DNA of 64,000 nucleotides from Anaerolineales bacterium. GTDB taxonomy: Bacteria; Chloroflexota; Anaerolineae; 4572-78; J111. Location of the stretch: assembly GCA_015075185.1 (NCBI GenBank), contig JABTUW010000005.1, positions 620,001 through 684,000 on the forward strand. The letters are read 5' to 3'. Position numbers and translations under genes: made by a program. The notes beneath the pieces were generated by a model, which did no database searches, was not told the origin of the DNA, and saw only the letters and a list, made by a program, of their open reading frames with translations. Below, in pieces: positions 56,976-63,834 of the stretch; position 1 is the first letter of the stretch, and each line of letters starts with the position of its first letter.

Positions 56976-56993
56976 ATAGTTGCGCGCAACTAT
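56976..56993. promoter_or_regulatory. Perfect 18-bp palindrome upstream of the unknown/Rnk operon
   Basis: ATAGTTGCGCGCAACTAT reads the same on both strands and lies 29 bp before the ATG at 56947. Its half-site TAGTTG/CAACTA is shared with the operator of the TrmB gene (53370-53389), but with a spacing two bases shorter. A -10-like TATTAT overlaps it on the minus strand. Confidence 0.55.
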
Positions 56994-57059
56994 AAGAGAT
57001 AGCGACCGGGAGGAGCATATTTCCCCTCGCGAGTCTATACCAGTGTACAATAAAGCCGG

Positions 57060-57110
57060 TGAAAAACGCATAGAAAAAAGCACGAGTTGCATGAAAAATC
57101 CATGAAAAAA
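57060..57110 (-). promoter_or_regulatory. First copy of a 50-bp element with 11-bp-phased TGAAAAA heptamers
   Basis: TGAAAAA occurs at 57060, 57092 and 57103 and TAGAAAA at 57071 (plus-strand coordinates), that is, at 11-bp steps with one unit less clear. The whole element matches 59681-59730 at 45 of 50 positions. Heptamers spaced by 4 bases are the type of box bound by OmpR/PhoB-like regulators, and such a regulator gene lies next door (57171-57875). It faces the unknown/Rnk operon. Confidence 0.6.
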
Positions 57111-57136
57111 GACCGCAGCCAGGGAGTTGCGGTCTT
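57105..57136 (-). terminator. Intrinsic terminator of the histidine kinase/response regulator operon
   Basis: AAGACCGCA (57109-57117) pairs with TGCGGTCTT (57128-57136), 10-base loop, and on the minus strand is followed by a TTTTTT run. It lies ~35 bp after the response regulator stop. Confidence 0.9.
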
Positions 57137-57170
57137 ATCACACCTTGTACTGACGCTAAAGCTGCGCGGG

Positions 57171-57875
57171 TCAGACTTCTTCTGGACACTCCAACATATA
57201 GCCTACCCCAGAACTGGTCACGATCAGGCAGGGATTGGCCGGGTCCGGTTCAAGCTTGTGGCGGAGATAGCGGATATAGGCTCGCAGATAGTCAAGATCA
57301 TTCCGGTATTCAACCCCCCACACCGCCGTTAAAAGCTGCTCGTGCAGCAGCACCTGGTTGGGATGGGAGGCAAGTTCGTGCAACAGGTTGTACTCGGTCC
57401 GAGTCAGGTGAATTTCTTGTCCGTCTCTGGTCACCCGGCGGCGGGCCAACTCTATTCGCAGCGGGCCACAGCTAATTTCGGCCTCCGTCTGGCCGGTAAC
57501 CTCCTGGCGGCTGCGCTTCAGGACGGCTCGCACCCGGGCCAGCAGTTCCTTTGAACTAAAGGGCTTGGTCAGATAGTCGTCTGCGCCCACCTCAAAGCCG
57601 CGTAACAGGTCCGACTCTCGCGCTTTGGCCGTGAGCATAATAATGGGCAAACTGCTGAATTCACGCACCCGGCGAGCCACCTCAAAGCCATCCATCTGGT
57701 CGGCCAGGAGAACATCCAGCACGATGAGATCGGGCTGCTCCAGGGCAACCATTTCCACCGCCCGCTCCCCTCGGGCAGTTGAGAGCGTGGCAAAACCGAC
57801 AGCGGTCAGTACCTCGGAGATCAGACGCACCAGCTTGGGTTCATCTTCAACGATAAGAATGCGGGCTTCAGGCAT
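57171..57875 (-). CDS. OmpR/PhoB-family response regulator
   Basis: 234 residues. The receiver domain has ILIVEDEPKLVRLISEVL, the phospho-Asp in LIVLDVLLADQ and the Lys in IMLTAKARESDLL. The DNA-binding winged helix has LTRTEYNLLHELASHPNQVL, YRNDLDYLRAYIRYLRHKL and a final LIVTSSGVGYML. It overlaps the sensor kinase gene by 8 bp, so the pair is co-translated. Two repeated 50-bp boxes nearby, with 11-bp-phased heptamers, are likely targets. Confidence 0.95.
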   Translation of the reverse strand: MPEARILIVEDEPKLVRLISEVLTAVGFATLSTARGERAVEMVALEQPDLIVLDVLLADQMDGFEVARRVREFSSLPIIMLTAKARESDLLRGFEVGADDYLTKPFSSKELLARVRAVLKRSRQEVTGQTEAEISCGPLRIELARRRVTRDGQEIHLTRTEYNLLHELASHPNQVLLHEQLLTAVWGVEYRNDLDYLRAYIRYLRHKLEPDPANPCLIVTSSGVGYMLECPEEV

Positions 57876-59187
57876 GGTCTGGCTCCATTGTAACGCTTAA
57901 CCCCTGGCGGGGCAAAGAGAAATAAAGCGTACTCCCTGCTCCAACCTTGCTCTCTGCCCAGATATGCCCCCCATGCGCTTCGATTATCGCCCGGGCCACA
58001 GGGAGACCCAACCCTGTGCCGGGGATGTGGTAACCCGTCGGCGATTTCACCCGGAAATACTTCTCAAAGAGCGGAATGAGGTCTTCCGGTGAGATGCCCA
58101 CGCCCTGGTCGGCAATGCTGATGACCACATCAGGGGGACGCACCTGGCCGTGAATCACCACCAGTCCGCCCTCCGGCGAGTATTTGATCGCATTATTAAT
58201 GATATTGCGGAAAACTTGCTTGAGCCGGGCCGGGTCCGCATCAACGAGAGGAAAATCGGCGGGAAAATCGAGCACAATATGATGAATGTTGGTCAGGACC
58301 TGCATTTCATCAACCACCTCGTGGGCCAGGCGCTCCAGCCGTACCGGCTGATATTCGAGGGTCAGCCGGCCGACGTCAATGAGGGCAGAGTCAAGCACAT
58401 TGCGAATCATCGTCTCGAGATTCTCGCACTCTGACTCAATGAGTTGCAGAAACTCGTGTTGCTTCTCCCTGGACCAGGAGATTTCGCCCAGCAAAAGGGC
58501 AGTGCAGTAACCTTTGATGGTTCCCAAAGGAGTCCGAAGCTCGTGGGATAAGGTGGCCAGGGCTTCGGCTCTGAGCTGGTCCGCCCGTTCAGCTTCCTGG
58601 ACGGACAGAGCTTCGCTTTCCAGTCGGGCGCGTTCAATCGCCAGAGCAATCAGGTCGGCCAGCGTTTGCACAAACGGCATGTCTTTAGCCGAGAAAGCCT
58701 GTTGGCTGAATAATGTGCCCAGGATAAGCACGCCAAATTTGTAGCCGCTGGCCCATAACGGGACAGCCACGAGACTGGACAGAGGTCTGTCTGAACCGAG
58801 GGCCTGGCTCCAGACCTCACGATTGGCGGGCCGGATATTGTCCATGGCTGTGACGATAGCCCCAGCGTGGCCGAGGATCACTGCTTCCCCCTGGGCATAA
58901 ACTTTGCCCGTCACCGACTCGCCCTCTTGTAAACTCAACTGGCGCAGGGCTTCGAGGTTAGGAAAATCTGGCCCGCACATGGCCTGGGGACGAAAGACCC
59001 CTTCAGACGGGTCCCACAGCAGCACCACCCCGAATGCGGCCGGCTCCAGCACCTCGACGATGCGCGCCATCACCGCGGTCAATAACTCTGGTAAGGGTTG
59101 GTGAGCCGTGAGCGTTTTGGCTACCTCGGTGAGAACGTGTAGTTCATTTGTTTGATAAGTCTCACGACTGCCGCTAGACAAGATCAA
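57868..59187 (-). CDS. Soluble GAF-domain sensor histidine kinase
   Basis: 439 residues if read from TTG 59187; a second TTG (59181) is better spaced from GGGAG. The GAF domain (~20-185) includes PAAFGVVLLWDPSEGVFRPQ and PLWASGYKFGVLILGTLFSQ. HisKA follows with the phospho-His in LATLSHELRTPLGTIKGY, and HATPase with NIINNAIKYSPEGG, DQGVGISPED and GTGLGLPVARAII. No membrane helices, so a cytoplasmic signal is expected. Cysteine C74 in MCGPDF lies in the GAF domain. It is co-translated with the response regulator. Confidence 0.93.
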   Translation of the reverse strand: MILSSGSRETYQTNELHVLTEVAKTLTAHQPLPELLTAVMARIVEVLEPAAFGVVLLWDPSEGVFRPQAMCGPDFPNLEALRQLSLQEGESVTGKVYAQGEAVILGHAGAIVTAMDNIRPANREVWSQALGSDRPLSSLVAVPLWASGYKFGVLILGTLFSQQAFSAKDMPFVQTLADLIALAIERARLESEALSVQEAERADQLRAEALATLSHELRTPLGTIKGYCTALLLGEISWSREKQHEFLQLIESECENLETMIRNVLDSALIDVGRLTLEYQPVRLERLAHEVVDEMQVLTNIHHIVLDFPADFPLVDADPARLKQVFRNIINNAIKYSPEGGLVVIHGQVRPPDVVISIADQGVGISPEDLIPLFEKYFRVKSPTGYHIPGTGLGLPVARAIIEAHGGHIWAESKVGAGSTLYFSLPRQGLSVTMEPDHA

Positions 59188-59247
59188 GGCTCCCGGCTAT
59201 TCAATGCTTGGATGGGGGCCGAAACTGGGTTGCATTTCTACCTTGAA

Positions 59248-59276
59248 ATTATAGTTGAGGAGTCGTCATGACTCAA
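59248..59276 (-). promoter_or_regulatory. Promoter of the histidine kinase operon
   Basis: On the minus strand -35 TTGAGT (59271-59276), 17 bp and a consensus -10 TATAAT (59248-59253). An inverted repeat with the core GTCATGAC overlaps the upstream part of the spacer and the -35 box. Confidence 0.5.
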
Positions 59277-59306
59277 GTTAAGTCGCGCCTGGTGATTTTG
59301 GGGGTT

Positions 59307-59633
59307 CTAATTCCAGTTCGAGGCTCCGTGAAGGATGGCGATAAAAACCAACTCCTCAGCCACAGCCCGGATCGAGTGATTTTCGCCGGGGTCGAAGATC
59401 AGCAAAGCGTTGGGACCAAATGCTTGCTCCTGACCATCTCCTCCGGCAAACAACCCACGCCCTTTTAACACGACCAGATAGACCGGGGAGTCAGGCGCAT
59501 TGTGTTCGATCACCTGCTGGCCGGGTTTGAGGGTAAAACGTAAGACCCGGCCTACCTTGTCCACGTGGAGTGGTTCTGCATAAGGGTTTTTGTTGTGAAA
59601 TTCCAGTTGTTCCAGGAGTTGTAAGCTTTTCAT
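59307..59633 (-). CDS. Small cupin protein (108 aa)
   Basis: ATG 59633 is fixed by AAAGGAA. Cupin motifs are partly conserved: LKPGQQVIEHNAPDSPVYLV (one His kept) and GPNALLIFDPGENHSIRAV (last His kept). Such one-domain cupins often bind metal or small ligands. The 50-bp box with 11-bp-phased heptamers lies just upstream (59681-59730), so the adjacent two-component system may control it. The upstream in-frame extension covers this regulatory DNA and is not coding. Confidence 0.8.
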   Translation of the reverse strand: MKSLQLLEQLEFHNKNPYAEPLHVDKVGRVLRFTLKPGQQVIEHNAPDSPVYLVVLKGRGLFAGGDGQEQAFGPNALLIFDPGENHSIRAVAEELVFIAILHGASNWN

Positions 59634-59680
59634 TTTTGTTTCCTTTCTTATCAAACCAACATACTCTACCACGCAATCTA

Positions 59681-59730
59681 TGAAAAACGCATAGAAAAAA
59701 ACAGCAGTTCCATGAAAAAACCATGAAAAA
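59681..59730 (-). promoter_or_regulatory. Second copy of the 50-bp element with phased TGAAAAA heptamers
   Basis: It matches 57060-57110 at 45 of 50 positions, the first 20 being identical. Heptamers start at 59681, 59692 (TAGAAAA), 59713 and 59724. It lies 48 bp before the cupin ATG. A weak stem CAGCAG (59702-59707)/CTGCTG (59734-59739) spans part of it. Confidence 0.6.
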
Positions 59731-59837
59731 CCGCTGCTGCAAATACCTGCCTGAGATATAGACCCGACCCAGAGGCACGGTGTGCGGGTATCAATGGGTC
59801 GGTGAAAGCGGGGATTGACAATCATTACGGACATTAA

Positions 59838-60059
59838 TCAGGGGACCTTCTGAGATTTTTCTTCGCTACACGGTTTACATTCTATTTCAACGCCGATAAA
59901 ACGTTGGCGTCCGGCCGGGGTAACCACCCAGGGGTGATTGGTCCAGGGAGGATTGTGACGCACGTGACGTTGATGCCCGCAGCTCAGCACGGCGACCCAA
60001 TCGCCTGCTTCATCCTGGTAAAAATGGGTGATCTTCTGTTTGACCTTGCCAGTTTCCAT
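59838..60059 (-). CDS. DUF3565 family protein (73 aa)
   Basis: ITHFYQDEAGDWVAVLSCGH, then QRHVRHNPPWTNHPWVV and ECKPCSEE are the family marks. Cys-Gly-His with a later CKPC suggests a small metal site. Function unknown. A -10 TATAAT (60117-60122, minus strand) lies ~55 bp upstream. The 232-bp gap to the permease otherwise shows only a possible membrane-protein fragment (HLFGWTFFLVIILRGWQ) that I could not assign. Confidence 0.85.
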   Translation of the reverse strand: METGKVKQKITHFYQDEAGDWVAVLSCGHQRHVRHNPPWTNHPWVVTPAGRQRFIGVEIECKPCSEEKSQKVP

Positions 60060-60291
60060 TTGTCTTCGTTAAATTAACCTGCGGTATTTAGGTTTTGGCG
60101 CTGCCAGCCCCTCAGTATTATAACGAGGAAAAATGTCCACCCAAATAAGTGGGAAAGAAATGGCAAACAGCGCCGCCAGGGGGACTGATCAGGTAACCGA
60201 GGAGACCAAAATGTTCCTGTGGCTACCCTGGAAAGGTGGCTTCGCCGTTTGGCGATAGGATAATAAGGTATACATCTGGAAAGATTACAGA

Positions 60292-61425
60292 TTATAGATG
60301 GACCAGACTGTAAGCATACCCAAAGACGATGGCTCCGACCAGGACAAATGCGATATAGAGGAAGAAAATTCGGCGTGTGGTCAAGCCCCAGACGGCGGCC
60401 ATCGCCGGCAGGGTGGTCGTCGGCCCGGCGATAAGGAAAGCCAGCACCGCCGCTGGGTTCATTCCTTGGGCCAGCAGGCCGTTCATCAAGGGCAGGGCGG
60501 TCAATTCTGTGGTATAGACCGGCACACCAATCAAAGCCGCCATCAGGATGGCCCACTGATTTTGCTGGCCCAACAGTCCGGCAATCCAGCCGGAAGGCAC
60601 GTAGAGGGTAATTAAGGCTTCCAGCAAAAAGGCCAGGGCCATAAATTTGGCCACCATCAGCGCGGCGCTCCCCGATTCGGCCAGCAGGCGTTGGTGGAAG
60701 GAAGCCGGCTTGAGACTGCAACTGCTCTCGGTAGCCGGGGCGCTGCTTGAACCGCAGCCCGAGGGGCCGCAGCTTGAGGAGGTTGGGGCAGGGGGCGCTG
60801 GCTGCCAGTTATCGGTTAGAGTGATTTCCGCCGTGCTGCCGCAGCAGGGGGTATCTGCCGCCAGAGCTGGTTGCCCCCCCGCAAAACCCAGCACCGGGGA
60901 GACAGCCAGGCGGTGTTTGAGACGTTGCCAGCCCTGTTTTAGTAAAGCCCAGTTGCTCTGGATCGAAGTGGGCTGCTGGCGGCGTAATATTTCTGTACCC
61001 AACCAGCCGCGCTGAACGATGAGGTGGGTCATAAATCCGGCGCTCAAGCTGAGCAGAAGGGTTGACCCCAGCCGCCACACCGCCAACTCCCAGCCGATGG
61101 TGGCGACGCTGAGAAAGAATACTTCCGGGTCCATCGAGGGCGAGGCAATCCAGAAGGACATCACCGGGGCCAGGGGTACACCGCCAATGAGTAGCGTGGC
61201 GACGACCGGGATGACGCCACAGGAACAGAAGGGGCTGAAGGCTCCCACGGCCGTAGCCAGAAAAATGGCGATAATCGGTTGGGCCGCAAAGGCGCGCTGG
61301 ATATATTTTGATGCCCCCGACATCTGCACCGCTACGGCCAGGGGGATGGTAATCAAGAGATAGGGCCAGACGTGCAAAAAGGCATTGAGCATGAACTGGG
61401 CGATAGCTAGAACGTGGTCAAACAT
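60292..61425 (-). CDS. ArsP/SO_0444-type permease (DUF318)
   Basis: 377 residues. Two bundles of four membrane helices carry the family motif AVGAFSPFCSCGVIPVVATL and its second-half counterpart GVPVYTTELTALPLMNG. They are joined by a ~90-residue cytoplasmic loop rich in Cys/Ser/Gly (TPCCGSTAEI, SSCGPSGCGSSS) that may bind metal. Family members export methylarsenite or Cu/Zn. The AAGGAG site precedes the ATG. The gene has its own operator (61441-61458), the same palindrome as at the arsR promoter. Confidence 0.88.
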   Translation of the reverse strand: MFDHVLAIAQFMLNAFLHVWPYLLITIPLAVAVQMSGASKYIQRAFAAQPIIAIFLATAVGAFSPFCSCGVIPVVATLLIGGVPLAPVMSFWIASPSMDPEVFFLSVATIGWELAVWRLGSTLLLSLSAGFMTHLIVQRGWLGTEILRRQQPTSIQSNWALLKQGWQRLKHRLAVSPVLGFAGGQPALAADTPCCGSTAEITLTDNWQPAPPAPTSSSCGPSGCGSSSAPATESSCSLKPASFHQRLLAESGSAALMVAKFMALAFLLEALITLYVPSGWIAGLLGQQNQWAILMAALIGVPVYTTELTALPLMNGLLAQGMNPAAVLAFLIAGPTTTLPAMAAVWGLTTRRIFFLYIAFVLVGAIVFGYAYSLVHL

Positions 61426-61440
61426 TTTTCTTTCTCCTTG

Positions 61441-61458
61441 TATCGTAATTTTACGATA
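61441..61458. promoter_or_regulatory. ArsR-type operator before the permease gene
   Basis: TATCGTAATTTTACGATA is a perfect 18-bp palindrome between the arsR terminator and the permease ribosome binding site. Its core ATCGTAA-N2-TTACGAT is the same as that at 61871-61892. Confidence 0.8.
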
Positions 61459-61467
61459 AATTTAGTT

Positions 61468-61517
61468 AAAAAAATTGGACCAGCGGGTAAAGGGATGCTC
61501 CCTTTCTCCACTGATCC
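61468..61517 (-). terminator. Intrinsic terminator between arsR and the permease gene
   Basis: On the minus strand 61499-61517 pairs with 61477-61495 (19 positions with two wobble pairs and one mismatch zone), a 3-base loop, then AA and seven Ts. It ends arsR and makes the permease depend on its own promoter or on readthrough. Confidence 0.85.
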
Positions 61518-61525
61518 GTTAAAGC

Positions 61526-61858
61526 CTAAAAAATCTCACCAACCTTGCTTTTGAACCAACTGATATTTTCCTCGTTCAGCCAGTAACACGTGGCCGGACC
61601 TTCGATAACCCCGCTGATCCAGCCGGCTTCGCGCAGTACTTTTAAATGCTGCGATACCGTAGCCTGGGCAATCGGCAGAAACTCGACAATATCGCCGGTA
61701 ATGCAGCCGGGATGCGTGACCAGGTACTTCATCATCTCGAAGCGAATAGGATTGCCCAAGGCTTTAAACATGCCCACCAGCCGTTCCTGCTCTGCGCCGG
61801 AAATATCCAGGGTACAACAGGCAGGAGGGACGATGACTTGTTTTTCAGGAGTTACCAT
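61526..61858 (-). CDS. ArsR family metalloregulator
   Basis: 110 residues. The HTH region is NPIRFEMMKYLVTHPGCITG, then PIAQATVSQHLKVLREAGW. A Cys pair lies near the N-terminus (PPACCTLDIS), other Cys in PGCITG and ATCYWLN, so thiol sensing of arsenic or a soft metal is likely. A perfect TTGACA-17-TATAAT promoter with an operator over the start site precedes it. It controls itself and the permease through identical palindromes. Confidence 0.92.
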   Translation of the reverse strand: MVTPEKQVIVPPACCTLDISGAEQERLVGMFKALGNPIRFEMMKYLVTHPGCITGDIVEFLPIAQATVSQHLKVLREAGWISGVIEGPATCYWLNEENISWFKSKVGEIF

Positions 61859-61870
61859 AATTTAATCCAT

Positions 61871-61924
61871 AATATCGTAAAATTACGATATTGGTATTAT
61901 ATCGTAACAAGCGTAGTTTGTCAA
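61871..61924 (-). promoter_or_regulatory. arsR promoter (consensus) with operator and extra half-site
   Basis: TTGACA (61919-61924) and TATAAT (61896-61901), both perfect, 17 bp apart on the minus strand. Just downstream lies a palindrome with 10-bp arms, AATATCGTAA-N2-TTACGATATT (61871-61892). A further half-site ATCGTAA sits inside the spacer (61901-61907). Confidence 0.85.
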
Positions 61925-62086
61925 GCCCCAATTTTATACGTGCCTTGCCCAGATGATGAGAAGAGGATTATCCTCTATTGATGAAAAAGGGTTTAAATTC
62001 TGCACCGATCAAAGAACACTGCAACCGGAATATTAACTACCCTGCGTTTCCGGACGGCGGCGCTGCCGGAACTGATTGAAAGTGTG

Positions 62087-62263
62087 TTAGCTGAAGAGTT
62101 GATATAGTTGGGTAAGTGAAAGGAGAAAATTAACAAGCCCGGATGTGGTGCTGGCCAACGGGTCCGGGCTGCCTTGAACTAAGCCATCTCTCACCCGAGC
62201 GCCATTTCGGTGAGAATGGATGTGGATATATATTACCCCGTATTTCGCCAAATCCAAGGACAT
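62087..62263 (-). CDS. Possible small protein (58 aa) behind a Crp/Fnr-type promoter
   Basis: ATG 62263 has an AAAGGTG just upstream and begins MSLDLAKYGVIYIHIHSHRN. The only reason to consider it is the leftward -10 TATACT and Crp/Fnr-type site ~75-110 bp upstream. No family similarity is visible; the promoter may instead serve an RNA. The interval 61925-62086 shows no gene. Confidence 0.25.
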   Translation of the reverse strand: MSLDLAKYGVIYIHIHSHRNGARVRDGLVQGSPDPLASTTSGLVNFLLSLTQLYQLFS

Positions 62264-62336
62264 TTCACCTTTGGAGCAAACTTGGGCCAATGCTCCGCGT
62301 TGGCGGCATCAGGGTAAGGCCGAGAAAGAATCCCCC

Positions 62337-62462
62337 AGTATAGCCTAACCAACCGCTGCGCGTCTAGTGACAAATGTCACTATTAATTCAGCCATCTGTG
62401 ACGTTTGTCACTAATAATCAGGATAAACTACACTTCCTGATGGAGAAAAACGGTTCTATAGT
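62337..62462. promoter_or_regulatory. Two Crp/Fnr-type palindromes between divergent promoters
   Basis: TGACAAATGTCA (62368-62379) and TGACGTTTGTCA (62399-62410), both flanked by G and C into GTGAC-N4-GTCAC, have centres 31 bp (three turns) apart. Leftward a -10 TATACT (62337-62342) ends 36.5 bp from the first site. Rightward a -10 TATAGT (62457-62462) with TTCCTG 17 bp upstream ends 57.5 bp from the second site, a class I-like position also seen at the DUF166 promoter. The rightward transcript leads to the BCAM0308 and cNMP genes. Confidence 0.6.
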
Positions 62463-62606
62463 GGGAATAGGCTTTTACAGGTACTCTTCCATTTCTACTT
62501 CTGCCAGTTTAGTTCCTGATTTTCCCTCCCTAATGGATCAATAAGCAGCAAGCCTGATCCGACCAAGACTATTAGTACAATTGAAACCGGTGAAAGGATC
62601 AGGACT

Positions 62607-62770
62607 ATGACAGTCATCATCATTTCACAACCATACAGCGACAGTGGAAACAGGATTGCTACGCAGTTGGCGTAGCTGGTTGATACAGGTACTTTGCCGA
62701 TAAATTCGGTATTGGAGGTGCGGTTCAACTTATTATCATTACACTCAACTATCTACCAAACAAAGATTAA
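62607..62770 (+). pseudogene. Remnant of a cytidylate kinase-like gene
   Basis: ATG 62607 with an AAAGGATCAGG site opens MTVIIISQPYSDSGNRIA and stops after 22 codons. Another frame nearby ends with DKFGIGGAVQLIIITLNYL and a stop at ~62770. The first piece resembles the N-terminus, and the second the C-terminus, of the cytidylate kinase-like (Cytidylate_kin2) family, with the ~450-bp middle missing. It sits directly behind the double Crp/Fnr sites. Confidence 0.4.
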
Positions 62771-62797
62771 TCAATGCGGGTAAAGGAGGGAAGTCCA

Positions 62798-63280
62798 GTG
62801 CATAGACAACCGTACAGCCGCAAAGACCGATTAATCAAAGAAAAACGGCACGACGTTTATCAAGAACGAAGTAAATGGCCTGAACCAACCCGCAGTACCG
62901 GGTGTGGCGCTCTATTTGTCAATGGGCGCTGGACCTGGCAGGAAGCACCCCCAAAAACCTACGAGACTATCTGTCCGGCCTGCCGGCGTATCGCCGATCG
63001 CTACCCGGCCGGGTATGTGGAAATCAGGGGCCCATTCCTTGCTGAACATCACGCCGAAATATTAAATCTCATCACTAACGTCGAGAAGCAGGAGAAAAGT
63101 GAGCACCCGCTGGAAAGAATCATCGCTACTACCTCTGAAAAAGATCACCTTCTGATCACCAGCACCGGGCATCATCTGGCTCGCCGCATCGGCGAAGCAT
63201 TGGCCAGAGCGTACAAGGGTGAGCTTTCTTTTCAATATGCCGAAGCCGAAGATAGTATCAGGGTTTATTGGCAACGGTAA
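62798..63280 (+). CDS. BCAM0308 family protein
   Basis: 160 residues from GTG 62798, fixed by AAAGGAGGG seven bases upstream; an in-frame ATG at 62774 lies before that site. Family marks: SRKDRLIKEKRHDVYQER, CGALFVNGRWTWQE, ICPACRRIADRYPAGYVEI and FLAEHHAEILNLI. The C-terminal half has IIATTSEKDHLLITSTGHHL and ARRIGEALARAYKG, an NMD3- or ribosome-associated-like fold. The family is named after a gene in the low-oxygen-activated locus of Burkholderia cenocepacia; its function is not established. It lies behind the Crp/Fnr-type sites. Confidence 0.85.
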   Translation: MHRQPYSRKDRLIKEKRHDVYQERSKWPEPTRSTGCGALFVNGRWTWQEAPPKTYETICPACRRIADRYPAGYVEIRGPFLAEHHAEILNLITNVEKQEKSEHPLERIIATTSEKDHLLITSTGHHLARRIGEALARAYKGELSFQYAEAEDSIRVYWQR

Positions 63281-63319
63281 CAGGCTAAAGGTCTAATTTG
63301 AACACAAAATAAGAAAGGT

Positions 63320-63808
63320 GTGACAATGACGACACAGACCGAGTTAAGGTTACTCACGACCCTCCGGGGTATCAAGGCGCTCCAGGGAATGGAATCAGCG
63401 CACTTAAAGAAGCTGGCGGCTATGGCCGGCGAGGCCACTTTTGCTAAAGACCGCATCATCTACCGGGAAGGAGACCTGGGGGAAGCGATTTACTTTATCG
63501 AAGAGGGCGAGGTAGTGATTGAAATGAGTATGGCAGACAGCCCACCGATAAGGATGTACTCCGTCGGCCCAGGCCAGCTTTTTGGCTGGTCGGCGCTGTT
63601 TCCACCCCGGCGTAAGCAGGCCCGGGCTCGGGCCGTTGTCCCCACGCGCGTGATTGCCGTCAATGCGGCTCGATTACGCGAGGCCTTTAAAGCGGATCAA
63701 GGTTTGGAAAACGCTATTATCCAGCGGGTGAATGAAGTCATCGCCGATCGTCTAGCAGTCACCCGGCAGCAATTGACAGACGCCTTCCAAATAAGCCCGC
63801 AGCACTAG
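63320..63808 (+). CDS. Cyclic nucleotide-binding-type domain protein without HTH
   Basis: 162 residues. The cNMP-type barrel is clear: LKKLAAMAGEATFAKDRIIY, EGDLGEAIYFIEEGEVVIEM, SVGPGQLFGWSALFPP and KQARARAVVPTRVIAVNAAR. The protein ends with one helix (VNEVIADRLAVTRQQLTDAF) and lacks the DNA-binding domain of Crp/Fnr proteins. It may be a sensor partner acting on other proteins. The cAMP-contacting Arg-Ala pair is seen as RARA but the Glu is not obvious. AAAGG precedes the ATG; 39 bp follow the BCAM0308 gene, so they are probably one operon. Confidence 0.88.
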   Translation: MTMTTQTELRLLTTLRGIKALQGMESAHLKKLAAMAGEATFAKDRIIYREGDLGEAIYFIEEGEVVIEMSMADSPPIRMYSVGPGQLFGWSALFPPRRKQARARAVVPTRVIAVNAARLREAFKADQGLENAIIQRVNEVIADRLAVTRQQLTDAFQISPQH

Positions 63809-63834
63809 CCAGCAGCAATCAATTTAGAAGAACA

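Noticed and set aside
56950..59834. Similar peptides in two minus-strand frames (FSW-x-FH-x-T-x2-FFYAFF) at 57.1 and 59.7 kb
   Set aside because: The likeness comes from the repeated 50-bp DNA element with TGAAAAA units; there are no start signals and the frames run through terminator and promoter DNA, so a DNA repeat explains it better than a peptide.
60074..60721. Minus-strand ORF of 215 codons overlapping the ArsP-type permease in another frame
   Set aside because: Most of it is an out-of-frame reading of the permease. Only its last ~35 codons outside the gene look like a membrane segment, not enough to call a gene.
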